A DNA stretch of 64,000 nucleotides from Acholeplasmataceae bacterium UBA6150 (GTDB taxonomy: Bacteria; Bacillota_I; Bacilli_A; Acholeplasmatales; UBA5453), in the NCBI GenBank assembly GCA_002423145.1, contig DIUU01000012.1:102623-166622 (forward strand). Reading direction: 5' to 3'. Made by a program: the position numbers and the translations under genes. The notes under the pieces are model-generated. The model did no database searches, was not told the origin of the DNA, and worked only from the letters and a program-made list of their open reading frames with translations. Shown here one piece after another: positions 35,288 to 44,652 of this stretch. Each line of letters begins with the position of its first letter. Positions within the stretch are counted from its first letter, which is position 1.

Positions 35288-36961
35288 CTATGAAACAAAT
35301 GAAACCTGGATTACTGTGTTAACTTGACCATCTACAACGATTTTTATCTGATTCATGCCGGCTATAACAGGCACTCGTATTTCACCATTTCGATTATAAG
35401 CAACCGGTATAAATACGAGAGATTCATTATACACATAAAAGATGGCTTGATTTGCTGATTCTGGCAATGAGATGACGACTTCGCCATCTGAAGGCGCGTC
35501 GTAATAGACATAGACTTCATCATACTTGCCTTCAATTTCAAGATGTAATCCATCGATGAGTTCAACACTGTTGGATGGTGAACTTATCGTTTCATAGATG
35601 TCTTCGAGGTGATACATCATCATATCATAGTGGATGATATGCTCTCGACCATGACTTATTCTTATATAATAAGTGCCTGCTTCAAGTATATATTTTTGAT
35701 CTGATACAAATGGTGTCATCCAAATCTCTGGATCAATCACTTCATAGGAAGTGTTCATTACTTCTATTTCCAGTGGATAGGATAAATCAAACACATACGT
35801 ACCACCCGTCACTTCAATTTTGTAATAGGGTTCTGAATTGGGTAACAAATATCCTGTTTTAATTTGACTAAAATCGGTAGGTTGGGTTGCGAGAACAGGA
35901 TCAAATACAGGCCTTTCAATAGTGGTCGACAAATCAATGGCGTTGAATGTATGGAAACTATAATATGTTTCAATATTGATTTTTCTCAATCCAATCCACA
36001 TTTCAATGGATACAAGCAATCTCGTATCCAAATCTGCGAAGGTTATTTCAGCGGTTTGATTGTGTACGAAGTTTTCCAATTGAAATAAGGATTCCTCATC
36101 TGTTAATAGAATGCCCAATAATTCATTCATTGGACCGCTGACAACAAAATCCCCATTTTCAATCCGATATGACCAAGCATCACTTAATTCTAATAAACCA
36201 TCATCGACGCTTTCGTCTATATCCTCTTTTGAAATCGTATACACTTTTTCCATATACTGCTTGTTTTGATATTGATTGAGGTAATACACATCGATGTCTC
36301 CATCGCTATTTTCCATCCATACTGTACCAGATAAATCACTGTACAACGTTTCAAAATAATAAGGATCCATTCGATAGGCATTTTTGACAAAATTGGTCGT
36401 GGTTTGTCCGCCTTCAGTCACATGTAAATAGCTTTCTGTCGATAGTGTATTATAAGGTTGATTAAATTTAAGAAGCATGTCATCTAAAGCCTGCTTCGCT
36501 CTTAAGTTCGACTTTTCATCTGACGCGACGGTCTCATCATTGGTCATGACTTTACCAGAAATTTCTGTAACTGCGATCAAAACAAAGCTTTTTAACCCAG
36601 AGTAGGTTAAAACCTCTCTGGATTGTTGTAGTTCTGTAAAAGCGATGGGATAGGCGTCACTATAAACCGTCGTACCTAAAATGGTCACTTGGGTTTGTAA
36701 AAGCACAGTCGCTTCGATATCAATCATGACCCCATTGTTGTATTTGGTTTCAAAGAACACCTCGATTTGTTTTTCTGTGCCTTCAGGATCTAAGTGATGA
36801 TATCTAAAAGTAATAAATTTAGAATAGTTCTGTAGGGTTAAATCATAGGTGTATTTATAGGTGATTTCAGTTGGTTTGTTTTCACCATTGTCATTGATAT
36901 TGACACAACCCGATAACACCATGATGAGGACAATGGTCCAAAACATCCTTAATTTTCTCAA
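35288..36961 (-). CDS. Lipoprotein of unknown function, 557 aa
   Basis: The TTG start at 36961 is supported by AGGAGG 8 bases upstream and gives a signal peptide with lipobox (VLSGC, Cys19). The mature protein is acidic. The N-terminal 340 residues (YSKFITFRYHHLDPEGTEKQ, VLLQTQVTILGTTVYSDAYP) are beta-rich and were not recognised. The C-terminal 190 residues look like two PPC-type beta-sandwich modules: TGGTYVFDLSYPLEIEVMNT / AGTYYIRISHGREH and DGEVVISLPESANQAIFYVY. Similar modules occur in the 1241-residue surface protein. No catalytic motif was seen; an extracellular, membrane-anchored role is likely. Confidence 0.7.
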   Translation of the reverse strand: MRKLRMFWTIVLIMVLSGCVNINDNGENKPTEITYKYTYDLTLQNYSKFITFRYHHLDPEGTEKQIEVFFETKYNNGVMIDIEATVLLQTQVTILGTTVYSDAYPIAFTELQQSREVLTYSGLKSFVLIAVTEISGKVMTNDETVASDEKSNLRAKQALDDMLLKFNQPYNTLSTESYLHVTEGGQTTTNFVKNAYRMDPYYFETLYSDLSGTVWMENSDGDIDVYYLNQYQNKQYMEKVYTISKEDIDESVDDGLLELSDAWSYRIENGDFVVSGPMNELLGILLTDEESLFQLENFVHNQTAEITFADLDTRLLVSIEMWIGLRKINIETYYSFHTFNAIDLSTTIERPVFDPVLATQPTDFSQIKTGYLLPNSEPYYKIEVTGGTYVFDLSYPLEIEVMNTSYEVIDPEIWMTPFVSDQKYILEAGTYYIRISHGREHIIHYDMMMYHLEDIYETISSPSNSVELIDGLHLEIEGKYDEVYVYYDAPSDGEVVISLPESANQAIFYVYNESLVFIPVAYNRNGEIRVPVIAGMNQIKIVVDGQVNTVIQVSFVS

Positions 36962-37254
36962 ACTTAAAACCTCCTATGATTTGTCTTTTGATACAATCCG
37001 TTTTTTCTTAATGATGAACACTTACAAACAAATATTAAAAATACACAATAATTTGTGAACTCCGTGATAGATAAAACATCTTTTATACGTCTGGTTTACC
37101 TTTCTAATCTTTTATTGCTAAATTAATATCCTGAAAAATTTGACAACTTTATTATATCACTCAAATCTAAAAATAGATTCATATTTTTTTTGTAAATGTA
37201 AATCATTATAAAAAATTGAATCCTATATAATATACCTCCATTTAGACTAAAAAA

Positions 37255-37285
37255 ATAAACCCACAAGTGTTCGCTTGTGGGTTCT
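37255..37285 (-). terminator. Terminator of the GH81 gene
   Basis: AACCCACAAG pairs with CTTGTGGGTT around a TGTTCG loop, just after the stop at 37290; the minus strand then reads TTATTTTTTT. Confidence 0.85.
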
Positions 37286-37289
37286 ATGC

Positions 37290-40004
37290 TTACTTCAATT
37301 TAATCGATGTAAAGGTATTGCCTTTGATGGTCTTTGTGATGACTGAATTATTTGGTCCATTGAAAACAATCGTTTGCGTGCTACTCGATGGATTCCATAC
37401 CAAAGCGTAAACACTATCGTCTTTGACATAAACAGATGAACTTACATGTTTATGGATTTCCATTACATAACTATGGGTTCTTGTGCCGTAGGTTTGTAAC
37501 CCATGGATTAAATAGTAGGTTTGAGATAGGTCACTTGGATAATCGTCATTGAGGATCTTATTCGCGTCAAACTGTGAAATGGCTAAGCCTGGGTTAATCA
37601 AGGCTTGAATACTCCACATGTTGGCGAACCAGGTATCGATGGTATTATTCTTCGCTGATAAATACGTTTGATATATCGTGGCGAGCTTTGTCTTTTCTTC
37701 TATCGTAACGGCGTAGTTTGAAATGTATTCACCATTGGGTAACCACTGGATACCATAGATGAAGGTTGGATTCGCACCAAACCAGGTAGCGTAATCGTAT
37801 TTTCCGCCCCAAATCATCCCTGCCACAGCGGCGTATTGTTTATAGTTGTCTTTGAATACGACATCGTCATAATCAAACATATACGTCTTCGCACTCGATA
37901 ACTCATGTACAAAACCGTAGATCGCAGCGTCTCTTAATTGCTTATCGCCTTTTTGTAAAGCCCATAGATAACCACCGACCCACGACTGAATCGCTTCACT
38001 CGAGGATTCGATGTTATTCCCTTCGGCGAATGTCCCGAAACCATGTGCCCATGTATGACCTGCCCATGCGTCAAAGGACCTTAAATACGCATAATTATAG
38101 TCACCTTTGGTAGGTGTCATATAGTCCGCTAGTAACACATCGACAACCCCACCAAAATCGGTGGTGAAGGATTTGTCATACATCGCCAATACCGCCGAAG
38201 CGTATATCAGATACCCATGCGTGAACGCGTGGTCTGATAATTCACTCGCTGTATTGAAATCATTGTTTGAATAATACACAGTGCCCCAACGTTCGTTATA
38301 GTTTAAATAACGTTTGTCAGCAGCGCTCGTAAAGGTAAACCAATCGGTTAACACATAACGTAATCTTAAAATCAAATCGTCTTTCATCGAATCATTGCCG
38401 ATTTGGTCGGCGATGATGATGCCTTGAGCGAGTGGATAAATGGCTTTACTGTTCCAATAAGGGCCTTCATCATTTAAGAAGTTATCTTCATCAGAAACCA
38501 GTGTTCTTTGGCTTAAATCGGCCAAATAGGTATTCATATTCGACGTACTGAATTCACTGTTCGTTGGTTTTGTCATCGCAGGCAATAGACCATAGAAGGA
38601 TAATTGTGTTTTAAATGTATTGCCTTCGATGAGTCGAAGTTTTCCCCTGATGGTTTCAAATTCATAATCAAGTAACTCAACATCACTGTTTAAAAAATGA
38701 TGTGGTAATAAGAATTGAATGGACGGATTAAAATCGTCTTTAAGGTATTGAATCGCGTTATGGTAAGTCGTTTCTACGACAGAGGTTTTATGATTCACGT
38801 CATAAGTGACTTCACCCTTAATGGTTTTAACAAAAGCGTGGTCATGATAAAACTGTGCTTCCGATAAACTTTGAATCGCAGCGACAGTGAAGTAATTATC
38901 GGTTAGGCTTAGATTGACGCGGTTATTGGTGATGGAAAAACTACTGCCTTCCGTGGTTGAGATTAAAAAGAAACGATCGCCAAAAATCGGTTGTCCGACT
39001 TGGGCAGGACGGCTGGTTTGATAGCCAATGTGCTTTTGTACATATTTTACAATCAATGAATCACCATTGTGTGTGCCAGAGACAGCTTGTCCATCGATGT
39101 TATAAAATTCAATGCCTGAAGCCCCTGCAGGGACGACATTGATGTAAGGATTACTGTTGTTCATCACTTCCGCGAACACATAAGGAGATCCTTGGTTATA
39201 AGTCAATACCATGTGGTCTTGAGGTTGAGAAACATTGCGCATCGCGACACTGACAGAGGATTGTGAGTAATCAACCACATGGGTTTGATACCCTGCATTC
39301 AGTGAGGATGTCTTTAAATACATATCTGGTAAGACTAACGAGAAATTCGCCATGGTATTGAATCCACCTGGGTTCCAGTATTGGACAAAGCCAGCCCCAG
39401 GGTTCGTGATTTCAGCGCCTAAGTCAGAAAACGAACTTCTGAGTGGGTTGGTATAAATCCCATTACTACCCCCATAATTTTGAGCGAGTAGCGAGGTCCA
39501 CCAACCATTGGAAGGCACCGCTTGATTCAATAGTTCAGGATTGATGAATTGTGGGTTTACTGGGTGGGTAAGTTCTGAAGCTGTACCGACACGGTATGAA
39601 CCCGCTTCTAAATTGATTTGTGGGGCAGATATTTGATTTCTCGTGACACTCGGTCTCGTGATGGTACCTGCAACTACAGTGACCTTACGGGTTTCTTCGA
39701 TCGTTTCATCGCCGTAAGTTAGCTTATAAGATAAAGTTTGTTCGCCTAGTTTACCATAGTTCACATGACCGGTCACTTCAAATAAATAAGCGATATTTTC
39801 ATCCTTTTCATTGAGAACTTCTACCCCTTGAAGTGGGTGAAAATATTGGTTTTGAGTGATGGTGATGTCATCAAGGCCGTCCACCTGTTCAATTGACTTT
39901 GGTAAGACTTTGTCGTCATCACCGGGTATATTCGATGTGGGTTTACAGCCCGAAATTAAAAACAGTGTAAGGATTAAAACCATGAGCCATCTCTTTTTGA
40001 ACAT
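37290..40004 (-). CDS. GH81 endo-beta-1,3-glucanase, lipoprotein
   Basis: The 904-residue product starts after GGAGG and has a lipobox (LISGC, Cys20). A short Ig-like stretch (residues about 40-115) precedes the GH81 core. Family motifs are clear: LLNQAVPSNGWWTSLLAQNY, SELSDHAFTHGYLIYAS with the proposed catalytic Asp/His block, and NNIESSSEAIQSW, which corresponds to the conserved Q/I-ESSSEA motif with the catalytic Glu pair. The C-terminus (SVYALVWNPSSSTQTIVF) is a beta-sandwich. It would cleave beta-1,3-glucan such as laminarin, callose or fungal wall glucan at the cell surface. No matching importer or glucosidase is adjacent, so its products may be handled by genes elsewhere. Confidence 0.9.
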   Translation of the reverse strand: MFKKRWLMVLILTLFLISGCKPTSNIPGDDDKVLPKSIEQVDGLDDITITQNQYFHPLQGVEVLNEKDENIAYLFEVTGHVNYGKLGEQTLSYKLTYGDETIEETRKVTVVAGTITRPSVTRNQISAPQINLEAGSYRVGTASELTHPVNPQFINPELLNQAVPSNGWWTSLLAQNYGGSNGIYTNPLRSSFSDLGAEITNPGAGFVQYWNPGGFNTMANFSLVLPDMYLKTSSLNAGYQTHVVDYSQSSVSVAMRNVSQPQDHMVLTYNQGSPYVFAEVMNNSNPYINVVPAGASGIEFYNIDGQAVSGTHNGDSLIVKYVQKHIGYQTSRPAQVGQPIFGDRFFLISTTEGSSFSITNNRVNLSLTDNYFTVAAIQSLSEAQFYHDHAFVKTIKGEVTYDVNHKTSVVETTYHNAIQYLKDDFNPSIQFLLPHHFLNSDVELLDYEFETIRGKLRLIEGNTFKTQLSFYGLLPAMTKPTNSEFSTSNMNTYLADLSQRTLVSDEDNFLNDEGPYWNSKAIYPLAQGIIIADQIGNDSMKDDLILRLRYVLTDWFTFTSAADKRYLNYNERWGTVYYSNNDFNTASELSDHAFTHGYLIYASAVLAMYDKSFTTDFGGVVDVLLADYMTPTKGDYNYAYLRSFDAWAGHTWAHGFGTFAEGNNIESSSEAIQSWVGGYLWALQKGDKQLRDAAIYGFVHELSSAKTYMFDYDDVVFKDNYKQYAAVAGMIWGGKYDYATWFGANPTFIYGIQWLPNGEYISNYAVTIEEKTKLATIYQTYLSAKNNTIDTWFANMWSIQALINPGLAISQFDANKILNDDYPSDLSQTYYLIHGLQTYGTRTHSYVMEIHKHVSSSVYVKDDSVYALVWNPSSSTQTIVFNGPNNSVITKTIKGNTFTSIKLK

Positions 40005-40101
40005 GAAAAACCTCCATAATTTACTGCATACTTTAGTATATCATAGGAAGTTTGTTGCCGTTTTGTTTCCTTGTAAAACCAGATAAAACCTTAAATATTA
40101 T

Positions 40102-41475
40102 CTAAATAAGGGCCTCAATTGTATCGATTAATGTGCTAATATGAGACTCGATTTCAGTTAAAGGTATCCCTGAATACCCCAAAACCAGGGTTGGTACGTG
40201 GGGTTTTAAGTCGATGTGGTGTATATAGTAATCGAGTAACCCACGAACCTCAATGCCTCTGGATTGGAGTTTTTCAACGAGTGCATACTCAGGCACTTGT
40301 GTGTGGATTCTTAACATGAAGTGTAATCCAGCTTCATCGCCCATCATCTCTAAGTAGGGTTTGGTTTGAATCTTTGATTTGATGATTTCCAGTTTCTTTT
40401 TATAGATTTGTCTGGTCTTGTTTAAGTGCCGATCAAAATAGCCCTCATGCATAAACTTATATAAAATATATTGTTCAAAGTTTGGCACGGTACAACTGTG
40501 GTGATTTTTGATTTTTTCATATAAAGGCAGTAACGCTTTAGGTAAAACCACATAACCGATTTTAAAAGCGGGTCCTAAACTTTTGGACAAAGAATTCATA
40601 TAAATGACTTGATCGTTTATTTCAAGGCCAAATAGTGAAGATACCGGCGCGCCAGTGTAACGAAATTCACTGTCATAGTCGTCTTCGATGATGTAGCGGG
40701 TCTTTTGTTCATTGGCCCACTTCAATAGCGCTAAACGCCGTTGAATGGGCATGATGATTCCTGTGGGGAATTGATGGGCTGGGGTGATGTGGACGATTTC
40801 AGCTTCAGACTTCAATAATGCTTGAAGGGATAACCCATAGGCATCGACTTCAATCGCGGTTGTTTTTACCCCCAAGCCTGTTAAGGTTTGATGGATTCGA
40901 CCATACCCTGGGTTTTCGATGGCGTAGGTGTGTTGTCTACCTAAGAGTTCGACCAAGAGGTTCAATAAGGGCTGTGTGCCTGAACCCACCACGATTTGAT
41001 CAGGAGATACACGCATTCCCCTGTAAATCTCTAGGTACTTGGCGATTTCTACCCTCAATTCAAGAACCCCTTTGGCTGGGGTTACGTTCATGAGTGAGAA
41101 TAAACTTGAGGATAATACTTCTCTGGAGAGTTTATGCCAAACCGATAGAGGGAATAACGTATTATCCACCACATTCGTTTTAAACGATAGGTGATAGGGT
41201 ATTGAAACACTCTGCTGAGTGATGGTTTCAAATGGGGTCGTGGTTTTGACCGTACGTTCGACCCCTTCACTGACAAAATAGCCAATCTTCTCTTTGGTGT
41301 AAATATAGCCTTCCATCAACAACTGGTCATACGCATTTTGGACGGTGAATACCGACACAAAAGCAGCGTAGGCTAGTTTTCTTTTGGATGGTAGTTTTTC
41401 ATGGGGTTTGAATTTACCTTCTAACATCATGGTCTTCAGTTCTTCATACAACGTTTGATATTTGGTTGTTTTCAT
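40102..41475 (-). CDS. pdxR: MocR-type regulator of PLP synthesis
   Basis: The 457-residue protein starts at 41475 with GGAGG 6 bases upstream. The N-terminus is a GntR winged helix (LYEELKTMMLEGKFKPHEKL, LAYAAFVSVFTVQNAYDQLL), joined to a fold-type I aminotransferase-like domain that binds PLP (PIENPGYGRI-like AIENPGYGRIH, IIEDDYDSEFRYTG, and the Schiff-base Lys in MNSLSKSLGPAFKIGY). This is the MocR architecture. It diverges from pdxST with 102 bases between starts, the standard arrangement for PdxR, which activates pdxST when PLP is scarce and represses itself. Other MocR regulators exist, but the context makes PdxR very likely. Confidence 0.9.
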   Translation of the reverse strand: MKTTKYQTLYEELKTMMLEGKFKPHEKLPSKRKLAYAAFVSVFTVQNAYDQLLMEGYIYTKEKIGYFVSEGVERTVKTTTPFETITQQSVSIPYHLSFKTNVVDNTLFPLSVWHKLSREVLSSSLFSLMNVTPAKGVLELRVEIAKYLEIYRGMRVSPDQIVVGSGTQPLLNLLVELLGRQHTYAIENPGYGRIHQTLTGLGVKTTAIEVDAYGLSLQALLKSEAEIVHITPAHQFPTGIIMPIQRRLALLKWANEQKTRYIIEDDYDSEFRYTGAPVSSLFGLEINDQVIYMNSLSKSLGPAFKIGYVVLPKALLPLYEKIKNHHSCTVPNFEQYILYKFMHEGYFDRHLNKTRQIYKKKLEIIKSKIQTKPYLEMMGDEAGLHFMLRIHTQVPEYALVEKLQSRGIEVRGLLDYYIHHIDLKPHVPTLVLGYSGIPLTEIESHISTLIDTIEALI

Positions 41476-41486
41476 AGTCGCCTCCA

Positions 41487-41545
41487 ACTGGTATGGTCAA
41501 ATGGAATAAATCTGGTTATGTTATTATACCAGTTTTCATTCTAAA
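41487..41545. promoter_or_regulatory. Shared pdxR-pdxST control region with repeated CTGGT sites
   Basis: ACTGGTAT (about 41488-41496) and ATACCAGT (about 41526-41534) form an inverted repeat, with a direct CTGGTTATG copy near 41512-41520. The minus strand has TATAAT inside the second arm (about 41522-41529), so bound PdxR would cover its own promoter. A TAAAAT box near 41541 may be the -10 of pdxST, with a poor -35 as expected for an activated promoter. Confidence 0.6.
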
Positions 41546-41577
41546 ATGAGTGTATTCAACCTTTGGAGGTTTATTTT

Positions 41578-42453
41578 ATGAACAATGAACGTTATCAACT
41601 CAATAAAGAACTCGCACAAATGCTTAAGGGTGGGGTCATCATGGATGTGTCTACACCAGAACAAGCGAGAATCGCTGAAGCCGCTGGCGCGGTCGCTGTG
41701 ATGGCGTTAGAACGCATCCCAGCCGATATTCGCGCAGTGGGTGGGGTTTCTAGAATGAGTGACCCTAAACTGATTAAAGAAATTCAAGCCGCGGTTTCTA
41801 TTCCTGTCATGGCGAAAGTCCGTATTGGACACATCGTTGAAGCTCAAATTTTAGAAGCCTTAGAAATCGATTATGTCGACGAATCTGAAGTATTGTCCCC
41901 TGCCGATGATGTCCATCACATCGACAAAAGAACATTCAACGTGCCTTTTGTGTGTGGTGCGAAAAATTTAGGTGAAGCGCTCAGACGCATCAGTGAAGGG
42001 GCTTCAATGATCCGTACCAAGGGCGAACCTGGTACAGGGGATGTCATTCAAGCCGTCAGACACATGAGAGAAATTCAAAAAGACATTCGTCGTGTACAAT
42101 CACTTAAAAAAGAGGAACTCTACGTTTTACAAAAAGACATGGGTGTATCTTTAGACTTGATTGAATACGTCCATGAACACGGGAAACTCCCGGTTGTTCA
42201 ATTCGCAGCCGGTGGTATCGCCACCCCAGCAGACGCTGCCTTCATGATGTTATTAGGCGCTGAGGGTGTATTTGTGGGTTCGGGGATATTCAAATCGGGT
42301 AATCCACAAAAACGTGCGGAAGCGATCGTTAAAGCCGTTACTAACTACAATAATCCAAAGATCCTAGCCGAAGTTTCAACCGATTTGGGTGAAGCGATGG
42401 TGGGTATCAATGAAGCCGAAATTGAATTGTTGATGGCTGAACGGGGTAAATAA
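41578..42453 (+). CDS. pdxS: Pyridoxal 5'-phosphate synthase, PdxS subunit
   Basis: The 291-residue protein matches PdxS throughout. It makes PLP from ribose 5-phosphate, glyceraldehyde 3-phosphate and ammonia. The start at 41578 (GGAGG 9 bases upstream) gives MNNERYQLNKELAQMLKGGV; K80 in VMAKVRIGH is the Schiff-base lysine and the second lysine is in TKGEPGTGD. The conserved GGVIMDV and C-terminal PVVQFAAGGIATPADA are present. The stop and the pdxT start overlap by one base (TAATG), so both subunits are made together as the usual 12+12 complex. Expression is expected to be controlled by the divergent PdxR. Confidence 0.97.
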   Translation: MNNERYQLNKELAQMLKGGVIMDVSTPEQARIAEAAGAVAVMALERIPADIRAVGGVSRMSDPKLIKEIQAAVSIPVMAKVRIGHIVEAQILEALEIDYVDESEVLSPADDVHHIDKRTFNVPFVCGAKNLGEALRRISEGASMIRTKGEPGTGDVIQAVRHMREIQKDIRRVQSLKKEELYVLQKDMGVSLDLIEYVHEHGKLPVVQFAAGGIATPADAAFMMLLGAEGVFVGSGIFKSGNPQKRAEAIVKAVTNYNNPKILAEVSTDLGEAMVGINEAEIELLMAERGK

Positions 42454-43028
42454 TGAAGATTGGCGTATTAGCCTTACAGGGTGCATTCATAGAGCACCAA
42501 CACTTGTTGGAGATGTTGGGTGTCGAAACCTTTCAAATCCGCAACTTAAATGACTTGCAAAAGCCCATGAACGGTATGATTCTGCCGGGGGGAGAATCTA
42601 CCGCCATGGGCAAACTATTAAAAGATTTGAATTTATTCTATCCTATAAAAAGCTTAATCGAATCTGGTTTGCCTGTGTTTGGTACGTGTGCTGGATTAAT
42701 CTTATTATCGAAAGCCATTGACGATAGTTCGGTCAGCCACTTTGGATTGCTCGATGTCCATACCAAACGCAATGCCTATGGTCGACAACTATCAAGCTTT
42801 AAAATCCATCATGACTTTGATGGGAAAACCATCCCCATGACTTTCATCCGTGCACCTTATATAGATGCGTATGGTGAAACATTCCGTGTATTATCTACCT
42901 ATCAAGGTAAAGTGGTTGCCGGTCGAACAAACAACATGCTGGTGACTGCTTTTCACCCAGAATTAACCCTTGATACTACGGTTCATGCTTATTTCATAGA
43001 GATGGTTCAACAACGAACTCTATCATAG
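42453..43028 (+). CDS. pdxT: Pyridoxal 5'-phosphate synthase, glutaminase subunit PdxT
   Basis: This 191-residue class I glutaminase supplies ammonia to PdxS. The nucleophile is C79 in FGTCAGLILL; the catalytic pair H168/E170 is in AFHPELTLD; and LPGGESTAMGKLL (residues 44-56) is the conserved oxyanion/binding loop. Length matches the family. It overlaps pdxS by one base and is followed by a strong terminator. The PLP made here is needed by, among others, the PLP-dependent decarboxylase encoded 1.6 kb downstream. Confidence 0.96.
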   Translation: MKIGVLALQGAFIEHQHLLEMLGVETFQIRNLNDLQKPMNGMILPGGESTAMGKLLKDLNLFYPIKSLIESGLPVFGTCAGLILLSKAIDDSSVSHFGLLDVHTKRNAYGRQLSSFKIHHDFDGKTIPMTFIRAPYIDAYGETFRVLSTYQGKVVAGRTNNMLVTAFHPELTLDTTVHAYFIEMVQQRTLS

Positions 43029-43096
43029 AACCATTTTCTTCTAAAATTACAGTATATAAATAGTCGTCTGTTTATTGTATAAAAATTTATGTAAAA

Positions 43097-43129
43097 ATAT
43101 AGCGAAAAAATCGCTATTTTTTTTTGGTT
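43097..43129 (+). terminator. Terminator of pdxST
   Basis: AATATAGCGA pairs with TCGCTATTTT around AAAAA and is followed by a run of T. Confidence 0.9.
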
Positions 43130-43261
43130 TTTTCAAATTCAAAAAAATCAGTGTTTTTTTACAGACTTATATATAATATAAAACATTGAAAAATTTCTCT
43201 TCGAAAAGTGCGATTTTCTCATCTTAACCTTTACAAATATTTCTAACCCTTGGATTTAGGC
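43130..43261. other. Non-coding spacer between pdxT terminator and spermidine-operon promoter
   Basis: AT-rich, with no gene, hairpin or known riboswitch pattern seen. Confidence 0.4.
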
Positions 43262-43289
43262 TTGACATTATCATTTATTTGAGTATTAT
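43262..43289 (+). promoter_or_regulatory. Promoter of the spermidine operon
   Basis: TTGACA at 43262-43267 and TATTAT at 43284-43289 are separated by 16 bases. Transcription would start near 43296, leaving a leader of about 145 bases before the first gene. Confidence 0.7.
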
Positions 43290-43349
43290 TTGATTGACAC
43301 ACTTATAGAAATATAAGGTCGTTTGAACTATTAGGGTCTAAAGGAGTCT

Positions 43350-43397
43350 ATCCAATGACAGCCAGAGCAAAATAGAAGGATTGTCATGGATTTTTTT
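43350..43397 (+). promoter_or_regulatory. Attenuator: intrinsic terminator in the leader of the spermidine operon
   Basis: ATCCAATGACA (43350-43360) pairs with TGTCATGGAT (43382-43391) with one bulged A, and the stem runs into T7-8 ending at 43397. It lies between the promoter and the first gene, 44 bases before the ATG at 43441, so it must be read through for expression. No alternative antiterminator stem was clear, which points to control by translation of the overlapping leader ORF. Confidence 0.65.
43355..43375 (+). CDS. Six-codon leader ORF (MTARAK)
   Basis: ATG ACA GCC AGA GCA AAA TAG. The ATG has an excellent Shine-Dalgarno, AAGGAG at 43341-43346 with 8 bases spacing. Its first codons lie inside the 5' arm of the terminator hairpin at 43350-43397, so a ribosome on it would block hairpin formation. 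Translation is predicted, not shown; the ORF is short enough that a chance ATG after a purine run cannot be excluded. Confidence 0.5.
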   Translation: MTARAK

Positions 43398-43440
43398 ATG
43401 AAATGACTTCTTCGATTCCATACTCAAGGAGGACTATAAC

Positions 43441-44652
43441 ATGTCAAAAGTATTGGTCATTGGCTGTGGCGCGGTCGCGTCAGTAGCCATTCAAAAAATC
43501 GCACAAAACCACGACACTTTTAATGAAATGGTGATTGCGAGCAGGACGGTTTCTAAGTGTGAAGCCTTTGTTAATCAGTTGAACAGTGACAAAATCAAAG
43601 TGGTAGCGGATTATGTAGACGCAGATATCACATCCAATGTGGTGGGTTTGATTTTGAAACACCACCCAGACATCGTCGTCAATGTCGCTTTACCATATCA
43701 AAATATTCCAATCATGGAAGCGTGTATCCAAACCAAAACCCATTACCTCGACACCGCGTGTGCTGAGGTCAGAGATAAAGCTGGTTTTGAATATGGTACC
43801 CAATGGGTTTACCATGAAAAATTCAAACAAGCTGGCGTGGTCGCCCTATTGGGGTCTGGATTTGACCCAGGCGTCACCAGTGTGTTTTCAATGTACGCGA
43901 AAAAGCACTACTTCGATACCATCGATACGATCGATATCCTAGACGCGAACGGGGGCGACCATGGGTACCCTTTCGCAACCAATTTCAATCCAGAAATCAA
44001 CATCCGTGAAATTACCATGCCTGGTCGTTATTATCAAAATGGTTCTTATGTCACGTTACCTGCACTATCGAGAAAGCATACGTATCTACTCGACCAAATT
44101 GGTCCGAAAGATATGTATTTGATGTACCATGAAGAAATCGAATCTTTGGCGAAGTTTATCCCTGAAGTCAAACGCATTCGTTTTTATATGAGCTTTGGTC
44201 AAAGCTATTTGACCCATTTAGAGGTACTAGAAAATGTCGGGATGACTTCGGTTAACCCCGTCCTCTTTCAAGGTCAAGAAATTGTGCCTTTACAATTCTT
44301 AAGAGCGCTCTTACCCGACCCTGCAAGTTTAGGTCCGCGTACTAAAGGGAAAACCAACATTGGCTGTATCATTAAAGGTCATAAAGCCGGTAAACACGTA
44401 TCGTATTATGTCTATAACGTCTGTGACCATCAAGCTGCCTTTAAAGAGACCGGCTCACAAGCCATCGCTTACACCACCGGTGTTCCAGCGATGATTGGTG
44501 CTGCCTTGGTTGTTCAAGGCATTTGGAAAGGTGCTGGGGTTTATAATATGGAACAATTTGATCCGGATCCGTTTATGCACATGTTAAATGAATGGGGGCT
44601 CCCATGGCAGGAAAACTTTCAACCTGTCGTGATTGAAGACTATGAAGATTAA
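43441..44652 (+). CDS. Carboxynorspermidine/carboxyspermidine dehydrogenase
   Basis: The 403-residue protein belongs to the saccharopine dehydrogenase-like family. It has an N-terminal Rossmann motif (VLVIGCGAVASVAIQKIA, residues 4-21) and the family stretches VVNVALPYQNIPIMEAC, THYLDTAC and LLGSGFDPGVTSVFSMYA. The size and the GFDPG-V-x-S-V block fit carboxynorspermidine synthase rather than saccharopine dehydrogenase. The enzyme condenses aspartate semialdehyde with putrescine or diaminopropane and reduces the imine with NADPH. The next gene is the matching decarboxylase, overlapping by 11 bases, which strongly supports the assignment. AAGGAGG lies upstream. Whether the diamine is putrescine or 1,3-diaminopropane cannot be told from sequence. 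Confidence 0.9.
   Translation: MSKVLVIGCGAVASVAIQKIAQNHDTFNEMVIASRTVSKCEAFVNQLNSDKIKVVADYVDADITSNVVGLILKHHPDIVVNVALPYQNIPIMEACIQTKTHYLDTACAEVRDKAGFEYGTQWVYHEKFKQAGVVALLGSGFDPGVTSVFSMYAKKHYFDTIDTIDILDANGGDHGYPFATNFNPEINIREITMPGRYYQNGSYVTLPALSRKHTYLLDQIGPKDMYLMYHEEIESLAKFIPEVKRIRFYMSFGQSYLTHLEVLENVGMTSVNPVLFQGQEIVPLQFLRALLPDPASLGPRTKGKTNIGCIIKGHKAGKHVSYYVYNVCDHQAAFKETGSQAIAYTTGVPAMIGAALVVQGIWKGAGVYNMEQFDPDPFMHMLNEWGLPWQENFQPVVIEDYED

Noticed and set aside
43290..43440. Possible lysine or other known riboswitch before the aspartate-pathway genes
   Set aside because: The leader is only about 145 bases and lacks the conserved lysine-riboswitch core; a leader ORF with terminator explains the structure better.
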